The translations under genes were made by a program, and so were the position numbers. The notes beneath the pieces were generated by a model. That model had not been told where the DNA came from, made no database searches, and saw only the letters and a list, made by a program, of their open reading frames with translations. From the NCBI RefSeq assembly GCF_003206575.1, contig NZ_PZJO01000002.1, forward strand, positions 54,072-118,071: a stretch of DNA of 64,000 nt, read 5' to 3'. Each line of letters opens with the position of its first letter. Position 1 is the first letter of the stretch. The DNA is from Salinicola endophyticus (GTDB lineage Bacteria > Pseudomonadota > Gammaproteobacteria > Pseudomonadales > Halomonadaceae). Positions 1-8,818 of this stretch are shown here, in pieces.

Positions 1-227
1 CGGGTCGCAAGGGCGGGCGCAAGCGCGCCGAGCAGCGCGTGGCCGAAGCGCCCGGCAGCTACACTCGCGACGAACTCAGTGCGATGAGTGCGCCGCAGCT
101 GACCAAGGAGATCGGCAAGCTCGAGGATCGCATGTTCGAGGCGGCACAGAACCTGGAGTTCGAGCAGGCCGCCAAGCTGCGCGATCAGCTGCAGACGCTC
201 AAGGCGCGTCTGCTCGAGCTGGGTTGA
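1..227 (+). CDS. uvrB: UvrB C-terminal end (partial, 5' end outside window)
   Basis: This is the last ~75 codons of the excinuclease ABC subunit B gene, read in the frame starting at base 3. The final segment (KEIGKLEDRMFEAAQNLEFE, then QAAKLRDQL) is the UVR helical hairpin with which UvrB binds UvrC in nucleotide-excision repair. A basic linker rich in Lys, Arg and Gly precedes it, as usual in UvrB. The helicase core lies outside the window, so the assignment rests on the UVR motif and its position at the extreme C-terminus. UvrC also carries a UVR motif, but internally. The nei gene starts 16 bases downstream, which makes a DNA-repair pair. Confidence 0.85.
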   Translation, partial: GRKGGRKRAEQRVAEAPGSYTRDELSAMSAPQLTKEIGKLEDRMFEAAQNLEFEQAAKLRDQLQTLKARLLELG

Positions 228-243
228 GAGGCGAGGGGAGGTC

Positions 244-1077
244 ATGCCGGAGGGCCCCGAGATTCGGCGCGTCGCCGACCGCCTGGGCAAGCTGCTGATC
301 GACGCGCCGCTATGTGAGGTGTGGTTCGCTTACGCCGACCTCGCGCAGGAGGCACCCAGGCTGGCCGAGAGCCGTGTGGTGGCGGTGGATAGTTGGGGCA
401 AGGCGCTGCTGATCACCTTCGCCGATGATCAGGTGCTCTATGCCCACAACCAGCTCTACGGGGTGTGGAAGGTGCACCGGCGCGAACGCGAGCCGGATAC
501 CGCCCGCGTGCTGCGGGCGAGGCTGGTCACGCCGACCCACGCCGCCAGTCTCTACAGCGCTTCCGATATCTCGCTGTGGACCCGCGATACTCTCGCGCAG
601 CAGCCGTTTCTGGCACGCCTGGGGCCAGATCTGCTCAGCCACGACGTCAGCCCGGGGGAGGTCGCCGAGCGCTTGATGCTGCCGGCGTTTCGCCGCCGCG
701 GGCTGGGCGGGTTGCTGCTGGATCAGGGCTTCTATGCCGGTATCGGCAACTACCTGCGCTCGGAGATCCTGTTCTATGCCGGGCTGCCGCCCAAGATCAC
801 TGCCGAGCGGCTGTCGCCGCGCAGGCGCCGGCGTCTTGCCGAGGTGATGCTGCGCACCGTCGCCCAGGCCTACCACGAGGCCGGGGTGACCAACCGGCCG
901 ACCTGGCGCCGACGCCTGCAGCGTCAGGGGCTCAAAAGGGCGCGCTGGCGGCATGCGGTGTTCAACCGTGCTGGCCAGCCATGCCACGCCTGTGGCAGTG
1001 AGATCGTCAAGCTCATGGTCGCCTCTCGGCGGCTCTATCGCTGCCCGCATTGCCAGCCCGATACGCCGGCTGGCTGA
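244..1077 (+). CDS. nei: Endonuclease VIII (Nei), DNA glycosylase/AP lyase
   Basis: Excises oxidised pyrimidines and cleaves the abasic site. The mature N-terminus PEGPE supplies catalytic Pro2 and Glu3, and Lys53 is in the position used by Nei enzymes. The stretch LYSASDI and the helix-two-turn-helix segment GLLLDQ...GIGNYLRSEIL are family hallmarks. A C-terminal zinc finger has Cys247, Cys250, Cys267 and Cys270 with an arginine-bearing beta loop. Length (277 aa) is slightly above E. coli Nei (263), mainly through a basic insertion near residues 190-235. N-terminal wording matches Nei better than MutM/Fpg. The ATG follows GAGGGGAGG at a suitable distance. Probably cotranscribed with uvrB. 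Confidence 0.92.
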   Translation: MPEGPEIRRVADRLGKLLIDAPLCEVWFAYADLAQEAPRLAESRVVAVDSWGKALLITFADDQVLYAHNQLYGVWKVHRREREPDTARVLRARLVTPTHAASLYSASDISLWTRDTLAQQPFLARLGPDLLSHDVSPGEVAERLMLPAFRRRGLGGLLLDQGFYAGIGNYLRSEILFYAGLPPKITAERLSPRRRRRLAEVMLRTVAQAYHEAGVTNRPTWRRRLQRQGLKRARWRHAVFNRAGQPCHACGSEIVKLMVASRRLYRCPHCQPDTPAG

Positions 1078-1262
1078 TCTCCACCGGGCCCATCTGGGCA
1101 AGTCAGCGTAGGAAGAACCCAAATTTATACCGTTATCTTATTTAACGAGATCATGATCACGCCTGCCGAATGTCAGCAATTGCGGTAAGATGCCGGCCAC
1201 CAGAATACCCGCCACCCGCGCCGAACAGTGGGGGCAGTCACCGTGATAGCAGGAGTGCCGTG

Positions 1263-2768
1263 ATGACCGTGATCCGTCAGGAGGATCTCATCCAGAGCGT
1301 GGCCGATGCGCTGCAGTACATCTCTTACTACCATCCCAAGGATTTCATCGATGCCATGAACGCGGCCTACGAGCGGGAAGAGAACCCTGCGGCGCGCGAT
1401 GCCATCGCCCAGATCCTGATCAACTCGCGCATGTGTGCCACCGGTCATCGTCCGATCTGCCAGGACACTGGCATCGTCACGGTCTTCGTCCATGTCGGCA
1501 TGGACGTGAGCTGGGCGTGCGAGCTGAGCCTCGATGACATGATCAACGAAGGCGTGCGGCGCGCTTACACGCTGCCGGACAACGTCCTGCGCGCCTCGGT
1601 GCTGGCGGACCCTGACGGCAAGCGCAAGAACACCGGCGACAACACGCCGGCGGTGATCCATCACAAGCTGGTGCCGGGCGACACCGTCGAGGTGCACGTG
1701 GCAGCCAAGGGGGGCGGCAGCGAGGCCAAGTCCAAGTTCGCCATGCTCAACCCGTCGGACAACGTGGTCGACTGGGTGCTCGAGCAGCTGCCCAAGATGG
1801 GCGCCGGCTGGTGCCCGCCGGGTATGCTGGGCATCGGCATCGGTGGCACCGCGGAGAAGGCGATGGAGCTGGCCAAGGAGGCACTGCTCGACCCCATCGA
1901 CATTCAGGCGCTGCAGGCCCGCGGTGCCAGCAACCGCGCCGAGGAGCTGCGACTCGAGCTGTTCGACAAGGTCAACCAGAGCGGCATCGGCGCCCAGGGC
2001 CTGGGCGGTCTGACCACGGTGCTCGACATCAAGGTCAAGGATTACCCGACCCACGCCGCCAACAAGCCGGTGGCGATCATTCCCAACTGCGCCGCGACCC
2101 GCCACGTGCACTTCACGCTGGATGGCAGTGGGGCGGCTGAGCTGCCGGCACCCAAGCTCGACGACTGGCCCGAGATCACCTGGGAAGTGGGTGAGGGCGT
2201 GCGGCGGGTCGATCTGGATACACTGACGCCGGAGATGGTGCGTGAGTGGCAGCCGGGCGATACCGTACTGCTGTCGGGCAAGCTGCTGACCGGACGCGAC
2301 GCTGCCCACAAGCGCATGATCGACATGCTCTCCAAGGGCGAGTCACTGCCGGTGGACCTGAAGAATCGCTTCATCTACTACGTCGGCCCGGTCGATCCGG
2401 TGGGTGACGAGGTGGTCGGTCCAGCGGGGCCCACCACGGCGACGCGCATGGACAAGTTCACCCGCACCCTGCTCGAGGAGACCGGCCTGCTCGGCATGGT
2501 CGGCAAGGCCGAACGCGGCCCGCTGGCGATCGAGGCGATTCGCGACAATCAGGCGGTCTACCTGATGGCCGTGGGCGGTGCCGCCTATCTGGTCGCCCAG
2601 GCGATCAAGAAGGCCGAGGTGATCGCGTTCGACGACCTCGGGATGGAAGCGATCTACGAGTTCGAGGTCGAGGACATGCCGGTCACGGTGGCGGTCGATC
2701 ATCTCGGCACCTCAGTGCATCAGACCGGCCCGGCCAAGTGGAAGGCGATCATCGCCGAACGCGGCTGA
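1263..2768 (+). CDS. fumA: Class I (iron-sulfur) fumarate hydratase
   Basis: Interconverts fumarate and L-malate in the TCA cycle using an oxygen-labile [4Fe-4S] cluster. The 501-aa product has the class I arrangement: an N-terminal alpha domain with the cluster-region Cys66 in RPICQDTG, a second cysteine in the segment IIPNCAATRH, and the C-terminal beta domain with GPAGPTTATRMD. The frame is open further upstream to 1170, but ATG 1263 is chosen because AGGAG at 1251-1255 lies seven bases before it and the protein then starts as class I fumarases do. A hairpin terminator follows at 2810. The symbol is by family; fumA and fumB cannot be separated here. Confidence 0.92.
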   Translation: MTVIRQEDLIQSVADALQYISYYHPKDFIDAMNAAYEREENPAARDAIAQILINSRMCATGHRPICQDTGIVTVFVHVGMDVSWACELSLDDMINEGVRRAYTLPDNVLRASVLADPDGKRKNTGDNTPAVIHHKLVPGDTVEVHVAAKGGGSEAKSKFAMLNPSDNVVDWVLEQLPKMGAGWCPPGMLGIGIGGTAEKAMELAKEALLDPIDIQALQARGASNRAEELRLELFDKVNQSGIGAQGLGGLTTVLDIKVKDYPTHAANKPVAIIPNCAATRHVHFTLDGSGAAELPAPKLDDWPEITWEVGEGVRRVDLDTLTPEMVREWQPGDTVLLSGKLLTGRDAAHKRMIDMLSKGESLPVDLKNRFIYYVGPVDPVGDEVVGPAGPTTATRMDKFTRTLLEETGLLGMVGKAERGPLAIEAIRDNQAVYLMAVGGAAYLVAQAIKKAEVIAFDDLGMEAIYEFEVEDMPVTVAVDHLGTSVHQTGPAKWKAIIAERG

Positions 2769-2809
2769 GCGAGCGTGAACGGGCGATGACATATCGCCCG
2801 TCGCAGTCA

Positions 2810-2841
2810 CGAGGGAGCCTTGGGGCTCTCTCGTTTTTTTT
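2810..2841 (+). terminator. Intrinsic terminator after fumarase
   Basis: A ten-base stem (CGAGGGAGCC pairing with GGCTCTCTCG, one G-U) closes on the loop TTGG and is followed by eight consecutive T residues. This is a textbook rho-independent terminator 42 bases after the fumarase stop. Confidence 0.85.
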
Positions 2842-2912
2842 GGGTATGATGGCTGGATCGAGACATTCGACAGGAGTCGGTGCATGGTGCAGGGCGGCGT
2901 GGAGTTTCGGCA

Positions 2913-4334
2913 ATGACATGGATCATCGGTACGCTGCTGTTTCTGTGCCATCTGGCGGGTGCCACCACCGCTGTCTTCGCACTGATGTCGAGCCGCACCT
3001 CCCAGGGCGCGGTGGCCTGGATCATCACCCTGGTGCTGTTTCCCTACTTCAGTGTGCCCATCTTCTGGATCTTCGGGCGGCCGCGCTTCTATGGTTACGT
3101 CTCGGCGCGCGGTGAGCGTGACACCGTACTGCGCCAGGTGCTCAAGCGCTATCGCCCGCACATGGAGGATTACGTCTCGCGACCGGAGGCGGTGAGCGGG
3201 CGTATCCGTGCGGTGGAGCAGCTGGCGATGATGCCGATGACCCGCGGCAACCGGGTAGAGCTGCTCATTGACGGCGAGCGCACCTTCGAGAGCCTCTTCG
3301 CCGGCATCGACCAGGCCGAAGAGTACATTCTGGTGCAGTTCTTCATCGTGCGCGCCGATGAGATCGGTCTCGCCTTCAAGCGCAAGCTGATCCATCAGGC
3401 TGAGCACGGGCTCAACGTCTATTTCCTGTATGACGAGATCGGCAGCCATAGCCTGCCCGGGGGCTACCTGCGTGATCTGGAGGAGGCCGGGGTGCGGGTC
3501 TCGGCGTTCAACTCCTCAAGGGGCTGGCGCCATCGTTTCCAGGTCAACTTCCGCAATCATCGCAAGATCGTGGTGGTCGACGGTCGTGCCGGCTGGACCG
3601 GCGGGCTCAACGTCGCCGACGAGTATCTCGGCCGGGTCGAACGCTACGGCGCCTGGCGCGACACCCATCTCAAGCTGGAAGGGCCCAGCGTACTGGCCCT
3701 GCAGGAGGCGTTCTGGGAGGACTGGTACTGGGCTACCGGGGATATCCTCGCCCTTGGCTGGCGCATCCATCATGTCGCGGATGCCACTCAGCACGTGGCG
3801 ATCGTGCCTTCCGGCCCTGCCGACGGCCGCGAGACCGCGAGCCTGCTGGTCCAGCACGCCATCCACGGCGCGCGCCACCGGCTGTGGGTCACCAGCCCCT
3901 ATTTCGTACCCGATCACGGTGTCCAGGATGCACTGATCCTGGCTGCCCTGCGCGGTGTCGACGTGCGTGTGCTGATCCCCGAGCGGCCGGATCATCTGCT
4001 GGTGTTCCTGTCGGCGTTCGCCTTCTTGCCCGAGATGATCCGCAACGGGGTCAAGATCTACCGCTATCAGCCAGGCTTCCTGCATCAGAAGACGCTGCTG
4101 GTCGACGATCACACCGCCATGGTCGGCACCGTGAACCTGGACAACCGCTCGTTCCGGCTCAACTTCGAGGTGACCGCCTATGTCCCCGACAAGACCTTTG
4201 CCGGCGAAGTGACGGCCATGCTGGAGCACGATTTCGCGCATAGCCGCGAGGTGACCGAACAGGAACTGGCGGCGCGTCCACTGTGGCGCAAGGTGGTGTC
4301 GCGGGCCACCTACCTGCTGTCGCCGATCCAGTGA
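2913..4334 (+). CDS. clsA: Cardiolipin synthase, ClsA type
   Basis: Inner-membrane phospholipase-D-family enzyme that condenses two phosphatidylglycerols into cardiolipin. Two hydrophobic segments occupy roughly residues 2-50, as in ClsA. Two HKD motifs follow: HRKIVVVD near the middle and HQKTLLVD near the C-terminus, each followed by the usual GG/GT-N-L pattern. Length is 473 aa against ~486 in E. coli. The frame is open from GTG 2880, but ATG 2913 is preferred because GGAG at 2901-2904 precedes it and the protein then begins directly with the first membrane helix. Cardiolipin content commonly rises with salinity, which fits the inferred host. Confidence 0.88.
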   Translation: MTWIIGTLLFLCHLAGATTAVFALMSSRTSQGAVAWIITLVLFPYFSVPIFWIFGRPRFYGYVSARGERDTVLRQVLKRYRPHMEDYVSRPEAVSGRIRAVEQLAMMPMTRGNRVELLIDGERTFESLFAGIDQAEEYILVQFFIVRADEIGLAFKRKLIHQAEHGLNVYFLYDEIGSHSLPGGYLRDLEEAGVRVSAFNSSRGWRHRFQVNFRNHRKIVVVDGRAGWTGGLNVADEYLGRVERYGAWRDTHLKLEGPSVLALQEAFWEDWYWATGDILALGWRIHHVADATQHVAIVPSGPADGRETASLLVQHAIHGARHRLWVTSPYFVPDHGVQDALILAALRGVDVRVLIPERPDHLLVFLSAFAFLPEMIRNGVKIYRYQPGFLHQKTLLVDDHTAMVGTVNLDNRSFRLNFEVTAYVPDKTFAGEVTAMLEHDFAHSREVTEQELAARPLWRKVVSRATYLLSPIQ

Positions 4335-4443
4335 AGGCGCTCTCAGCCAGGGCCCAGTCGTCCAGGGCTGGGTCGGCCTAGACATTCAAGCGCACCCGCG
4401 CCCGTGGCATCCGGCGCGGAACCCCGATCGCCAAGGAGTCCCC

Positions 4444-5361
4444 TTGAACCTAGAGACCAAATGGCTGGAAGATTTCGTGGCGCTCGCCAATACGCGCAGC
4501 TTCTCCGCCTCGGCGCGCCAGCGCCACGTGACCCAGCCCGCCTTCAGCCGCCGCATCCGCTCACTGGAGCAGGCGATCGGCGCGACCCTCGTCGACCGTT
4601 CGACCACGCCGGTCAGCCTGACCCCGGAAGGGCAGCTGTTCCTGGTGACGGCGCGCAACATGGTCGAGCAGCTCAACGACAGCCTGGCTCATCTGCGCGG
4701 CCTGGCGATGGACAACGAGGCGCTCGATATCGTCGCCGCTCACTCCCTGGCGCTGGCCTTCTACCCGCAGTGGATCTCGCGGCTGCAGAAGGGCGTAGGC
4801 GAGTTGCCCACGCGGCTGGTGGCGATGAACGTGGGGGATGCCATCCACGTCCTGCGTGAGGGTAATTGCGATCTGATGCTGGCCTATCACGACCCCTACG
4901 CCACCATGCAGCTGGATGCCGAGATCTTCCCGTCATTTTCGATCGGACAGGTCAAGATGCTGCCGGTGAGCGTGCCCAAGGCCAACGGCGAGGCCAAGTT
5001 CTCGTTCGACAACGAGGGCTCGATCCCGTTTCTCGCCTATACCCAGGGCGCCTTCCTCGGCCGCAGCGTGCGCATGTTGCTGAAGAACGAACCCGCGCGC
5101 ATGCGTCTCAAGACGGTCTATGAAACCGCCATGGCGGAGGGGCTGAAAGGGATGGCGCTACAGGGGGTGGGGCTGGCCTGGATTCCCGATTTCTGCATTC
5201 GCGAAGAGCTGGCCAACGGCAAGCTGGTGCGCGCTGCCGGCGAGAGCTGGGACATTCCGCTGGAGATTCGCCTCTACCGCTGCTCGCTGGTCCACAAGCC
5301 CGGCGTCGAGAAACTGTGGAAGCGCATGATGAAGTTGCCGAGCGACTTTCTGCGCGCCTGA
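4444..5361 (+). CDS. LysR-family transcriptional regulator (HypT/YjiE-like)
   Basis: 305-aa LysR regulator: winged helix-turn-helix at residues 1-60 (FSASARQRHVTQPAFSRRIR) and a periplasmic-binding-protein-like effector domain after residue ~95. The N-terminus (NLETKWLEDF) and the spacing of effector-domain segments resemble E. coli HypT/YjiE, a hypochlorite-responsive LysR protein, more than CysB or CynR types. That resemblance is from memory and the ligand is unknown. The start is TTG, supported by AAGGAG at 4433-4438. A related paralogue occurs at 51904-52833 on the other strand. It is flanked by clsA and yihY, neither an obvious target. Confidence 0.85.
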   Translation: MNLETKWLEDFVALANTRSFSASARQRHVTQPAFSRRIRSLEQAIGATLVDRSTTPVSLTPEGQLFLVTARNMVEQLNDSLAHLRGLAMDNEALDIVAAHSLALAFYPQWISRLQKGVGELPTRLVAMNVGDAIHVLREGNCDLMLAYHDPYATMQLDAEIFPSFSIGQVKMLPVSVPKANGEAKFSFDNEGSIPFLAYTQGAFLGRSVRMLLKNEPARMRLKTVYETAMAEGLKGMALQGVGLAWIPDFCIREELANGKLVRAAGESWDIPLEIRLYRCSLVHKPGVEKLWKRMMKLPSDFLRA

Positions 5362-5519
5362 TCGGGGACCGGACACACGCCCGGAGCGCACTGGGCTGCT
5401 AGACTGGCGAAACGAGAGCCGTGCTTGGCGCATGACGATTGTGTGGGCGCGGGCCGGGCAGGGTGGTGACGCGACGCCGAGGGGCCCACGACGACGAGAC
5501 GGGAAAGGATGCCGTGACG

Positions 5520-6545
5520 ATGGTGAAGATCGCCCAGTACTGGTTCAACGTGATTCGCGACTCGATCAAGCTATGGCTCGATCGCAACGCCTTCAGCTAC
5601 GCCGGTTCGCTGGCGTTCTACACCCTGTTCTCTCTCGCGCCCACGGTGATCATCGCGGTCACCGTGGTGGGGCTGTGGCTGGGCGAGGACGCCGCCCGCG
5701 GCGAGATCGTCGCCCGCCTGCAGGATACTCTCGGCCCTTCTGCGGCCAAGGCGATCGAGGATGCCGTCGCGCAGTCGAGCATTCAGGCGTCGGGGATTCT
5801 GCCCACCGTGGCCGGTTTCGTGACCCTGCTGATCGGCGCGACCACTGTCTTCGGCCAGATGCAGTTCTCCCTCAACACCATCTGGGGTGTGGCGCCCAAT
5901 CCCGATCGCAACAGCCTTTGGCTGTTCGCCAAGAAGCGGCTGCTGTCGCTGGCGGTGGTACTGGCGATCGGCTTCGTGCTGCTGGTGTCGCTGGTGCTCG
6001 GGATCATCGTCCAGGCTACCTTCAGCTATGCCGGCGACTGGGTGCCGGGCAGCAAGATGCTGCTCGAGCTGGCGCAGTTCGCGCTCTCGCTCGCCGTGGT
6101 CACGCTGTTCTTCGCCGCCATCTTCAAGGTGCTGCCGGACGTGGTGCTCTCCTACCGTGACGTCTTTCTCGGCGCCCTGGTCACCGCGGTGCTGTTCATG
6201 CTGGGGCGCAACGCGATCGCCGCCTATCTCGCCCACACCGCCACGGCGTCCACCTACGGCGCCGCGGGGTCGGTGGTCCTGGTGCTGCTGTGGGTCTACT
6301 ACTCGTCGCTGATCCTGCTCTACGGCGCCGCCTTCACGCGTACCCATGTGGTCTCGAAGGGCCGCCGGGTGATTCCACGCAACACCGCGGTTCTGGTGCG
6401 CCACGAGGTGCTGCGCAAGGAGACCGTGGAGCAGGAAGCACCACCAACGCCAATGCGCAAGCAGGAGCAGGAGGAGACTTCACATGACCAAGCGCACGAT
6501 TCGAGCCCGGGTGAGCGGCCACGTGCAGGGCGTGGGCTATCGTGA
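5520..6545 (+). CDS. YihY/BrkB family inner-membrane protein
   Basis: Six-helix membrane protein of the YihY/virulence-factor-BrkB family, once misassigned as RNase BN; the biochemical role is unsettled. The first 285 residues carry the family pattern: FNVIRDSIKLWLDRNAFSYAGSLAFYTLFSLAP at the N-terminus and TYGAAGSVVLVLLWVYYSS near the last helices. The C-terminal ~55 residues are a hydrophilic, Glu/Gln-rich tail that runs 62 bases into the acylphosphatase gene in another frame. ATG 5520 is chosen as start; GTG 5514, four bases after AAAGGA, is equally possible. The extended reading frame to 5439 is probably not translated. Confidence 0.82.
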   Translation: MVKIAQYWFNVIRDSIKLWLDRNAFSYAGSLAFYTLFSLAPTVIIAVTVVGLWLGEDAARGEIVARLQDTLGPSAAKAIEDAVAQSSIQASGILPTVAGFVTLLIGATTVFGQMQFSLNTIWGVAPNPDRNSLWLFAKKRLLSLAVVLAIGFVLLVSLVLGIIVQATFSYAGDWVPGSKMLLELAQFALSLAVVTLFFAAIFKVLPDVVLSYRDVFLGALVTAVLFMLGRNAIAAYLAHTATASTYGAAGSVVLVLLWVYYSSLILLYGAAFTRTHVVSKGRRVIPRNTAVLVRHEVLRKETVEQEAPPTPMRKQEQEETSHDQAHDSSPGERPRAGRGLS

Positions 6546-6756
6546 GTTCGTGCGCCGCCACGCCGAGCGCTGGGGGCTCACGGGGCACGCGATCAATCAG
6601 GACGATGGCGCTGTCGAGGTGGTCGCCCGCGGCGAGGCCACCGCCATCGCCGAGCTGATCGATCTGCTGTGGGAAGGTCCACCGGCGGCGGACGTGATCG
6701 AGGTGAGCGTAGATGAGGCCACGCTGATCGCACCGGCGAGTTTCACCACCGGCTGA
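6484..6756 (+). CDS. acyP: Acylphosphatase
   Basis: Small (90 aa) enzyme hydrolysing carboxyl-phosphate bonds such as in acetyl or carbamoyl phosphate. The signature VSGHVQGVGYREFVRRHA contains catalytic Arg20, and Asn38 lies in the strand GHAINQDDGAVEV, matching the two catalytic residues of the family. A very strong ribosome-binding site (AGGAGGAG, near 6470) precedes the ATG, so this start is firm even though it lies inside the last 62 bases of the upstream yihY gene. Probably translationally coupled to it. Confidence 0.9.
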   Translation: MTKRTIRARVSGHVQGVGYREFVRRHAERWGLTGHAINQDDGAVEVVARGEATAIAELIDLLWEGPPAADVIEVSVDEATLIAPASFTTG

Positions 6757-6765
6757 AGGCGCGCC

Positions 6766-6798
6766 AGCCAGCGCCCGTCTGGACGACGGGCGCCGGCT
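6766..6798. terminator. Bidirectional hairpin between convergent genes
   Basis: A perfect nine-base stem (GCGCCCGTC with GACGGGCGC, five-base loop) extended by AGCC/GGCT lies between the ends of acyP and the leftward nucleoside hydrolase gene. There is no T run, so termination is inferred from position and symmetry. Confidence 0.5.
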
Positions 6799-6820
6799 GC
6801 GAGCCTTGGAACGTGGGCGT

Positions 6821-7771
6821 TCAGGCGCCGGCGGTCAGGGTCTCGACGATCCACTCGACCACGGCCGGGCCGTCGGCGCCCATGCAGACTTCGACGGTGG
6901 CGTCGCGCGTCCAGCGCGCATCCACGAACGCCCGCGCCTGCGGGGCCAGAATCGTCTGCCCCTCGGCCAGCCCTTCGGTCACCACACTGAGCGTGCCACG
7001 GGTGGTGGTGAACAAGTCCGGGCGCAGCAGCCAGGCCAGGGCACAGCTGTCGTGGGGGCAGCAGCCATCGATGCCCAGCGCCTGCTGATAGAATGTGCGA
7101 TAGAAAGCGTAGCTCTCTCCCAGTACCCGCCCCAGCTTGCCTTGGGCCTCGACGATACGCGCCATGCTGTCAGGATCGAGGACACAGCGGTGGGTCGCGT
7201 CGAGACCGACCAGCGTCAGCGGCCAGCGCGCCTCCAGGACCGCCTTGGCAGCGTGCGGGTCGTTGAAGATATTGGCCTCGGCGACCGGTGTCACGTTGCC
7301 GCCCTCGCGGATCGAGCCCCCCATCACCACCACCTGCTTGACCTTGTCCACCAGCGAGGGGTCGAGCTGCAGCGCCGCGGCGAGGTTGCCCAGCGGCCCG
7401 ACCGCCACCAGCACCACCTCACCCGGACGGGCATTGACCTGCTCGACGATGAACTGCGGGGCGCTCTGGGGCAGCGCTTGGGTGCTGATCTCGGGCAGGG
7501 CGATGTTGCCCAGGCCGTTGTCGCCGTGGATATGCCCCGGCGGTGGGTTCTTGGGCTTGACCATGGGCGTGGCGGCGCCCTGGGCCACGGGGATCTGCTG
7601 CCCGCCCAGCTCGGCCAGCAGCAGGGCGTTGTGGGTCGCGACCTCGATGGTGACGTTGCCGAACGTGGTCGTCATCCCCAGCAGCTCGATCTCCGGGTGG
7701 GCCAGGGCGATGGCGATGGCCTGGGCGTCGTCGACACCCGGGTCGGTGTCGAAAATGATGGGCGTGGTCAT
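6821..7771 (-). CDS. Nucleoside hydrolase (RihA/RihB/IunH family)
   Basis: Hydrolyses ribonucleosides to free base and ribose. The N-terminal DTDPGVDDAQA (residues 8-18) is the calcium-coordinating aspartate cluster of the family, followed by TTFGNV, MGG, EANIFNDPHAA and a C-terminal DGPAVVEW segment. The 316-aa length is typical. The reading frame continues upstream to 7873, but ATG 7771 places the aspartate motif at its normal position and has a purine-rich AGAGAGAG in front. It is third in a leftward operon after the hydroxyacid dehydrogenase and the ribokinase-like kinase, which could phosphorylate the ribose released. Base specificity cannot be read from sequence. Confidence 0.88.
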   Translation of the reverse strand: MTTPIIFDTDPGVDDAQAIAIALAHPEIELLGMTTTFGNVTIEVATHNALLLAELGGQQIPVAQGAATPMVKPKNPPPGHIHGDNGLGNIALPEISTQALPQSAPQFIVEQVNARPGEVVLVAVGPLGNLAAALQLDPSLVDKVKQVVVMGGSIREGGNVTPVAEANIFNDPHAAKAVLEARWPLTLVGLDATHRCVLDPDSMARIVEAQGKLGRVLGESYAFYRTFYQQALGIDGCCPHDSCALAWLLRPDLFTTTRGTLSVVTEGLAEGQTILAPQARAFVDARWTRDATVEVCMGADGPAVVEWIVETLTAGA

Positions 7772-7877
7772 GCTCTCTCTCTGTCTCGATGTCTCACGTT
7801 GTCGCCTTCTCGCGCTCCGAAGAGCGGTGATCAGCGACAAGGGTTCGGCCCCGGCGACCGATGCCGGGGCCACGGAG

Positions 7878-8798
7878 TCAGGTGCGCTCGACGCTCAGCG
7901 GCGGCAGGCTCTCGAGGGCCGCCTCGACCGCGTCGGCCAGCGGGATGCTGGGCGCCGCGCCGGCCTGCTGAACGCATAGGGCCGAGGCGGCGCTGGCCAG
8001 GCGCATCGCCTGTTCGATATCGTCGCCGCGCTGGCGTGCAGCCATGAAGTAGCCGATGAAGGTATCACCGGCCGCGGTGGTATCCACCGCCTCGACCGCA
8101 TGGGCCGAGGCGCGGATCTGCTCGCCAGCGAGCTGATGGCAGACGCCGTCGCGCCCCAGGGTGAGCACGACCTCTACCTCCGGCAGGCGCTCGGCCAGGG
8201 CCGCGAGCAGGGTATCGACGTCGCTGTCCGCCTCTTTCTCGACCAGCGCCGCAGCCTCGCCGCGGTTGAGAAACAGGATACGGCACAGTGACAGCGGCAG
8301 GGCGGCCACTTCGGCACTCAGCGGCGCCGGATTGAAGGCGATCGCCAGGCCGCGCTCGCTGGCTAGACGAATGATGCGCTCGGCGGCGTTGCACTCGTTC
8401 TGCATCAGCAGCCAGCTGTCGTCGTCAGCAGCGCCAATGAGCGCCTCGAGATGCTTGTCGCTGAAGCCGTGGTTGGCGCCGGGGTAGAGGATGATCGCGT
8501 TCTCGGCCTGGTCGTCGACCTGAATCAGGGCGTGGCCGCTGGCATCGGCGGTCAGCTCCACGTGGGCGGTATCGACGCCCGCCTTGCTGAGAGGTTCCAG
8601 CGCCCAGCGATCGGCCTGGCCCAGGCGCCCCCAGTGGGTCACCTTGCCGCCGGCGCGGGCCAGGGCCAGCGACTGGTTGGCGCCCTTGCCGCCGAGCACC
8701 TGACGAAAGCCGGTACTGGACAGGGTCTCTCCGGGGCGCACCAGGTGCGGCACGCGATAGACGTAGTCGATATTGATCGAGCCGTAGTTGTAGATCAT
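7878..8798 (-). CDS. Ribokinase-like PfkB family sugar kinase
   Basis: PfkB-fold carbohydrate kinase of 306 aa, close in length to E. coli RbsK. GGKGANQ (residues 36-42) is PfkB signature 1, and DTTAAGDTFIGYF near residue 245 is signature 2 with the catalytic aspartate and anion hole. Its place between a nucleoside hydrolase and a 2-hydroxyacid dehydrogenase supports ribose (or deoxyribose) as substrate. ATG 8798 lies 20 bases after the dehydrogenase stop; a TTG at 8828 in the same frame would overlap that gene. No ribose transporter or RbsD is nearby, so ribose may come from intracellular nucleoside cleavage. Confidence 0.86.
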   Translation of the reverse strand: MIYNYGSINIDYVYRVPHLVRPGETLSSTGFRQVLGGKGANQSLALARAGGKVTHWGRLGQADRWALEPLSKAGVDTAHVELTADASGHALIQVDDQAENAIILYPGANHGFSDKHLEALIGAADDDSWLLMQNECNAAERIIRLASERGLAIAFNPAPLSAEVAALPLSLCRILFLNRGEAAALVEKEADSDVDTLLAALAERLPEVEVVLTLGRDGVCHQLAGEQIRASAHAVEAVDTTAAGDTFIGYFMAARQRGDDIEQAMRLASAASALCVQQAGAAPSIPLADAVEAALESLPPLSVERT

Positions 8799-8818
8799 GG
8801 ATAACTCACTGCTGGAGA

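Noticed and set aside
1078..1262. Promoter for fumarase in the AT-rich stretch near 1125-1150
   Set aside because: Several TAT-like hexamers exist, but none has a matching -35 at acceptable spacing.
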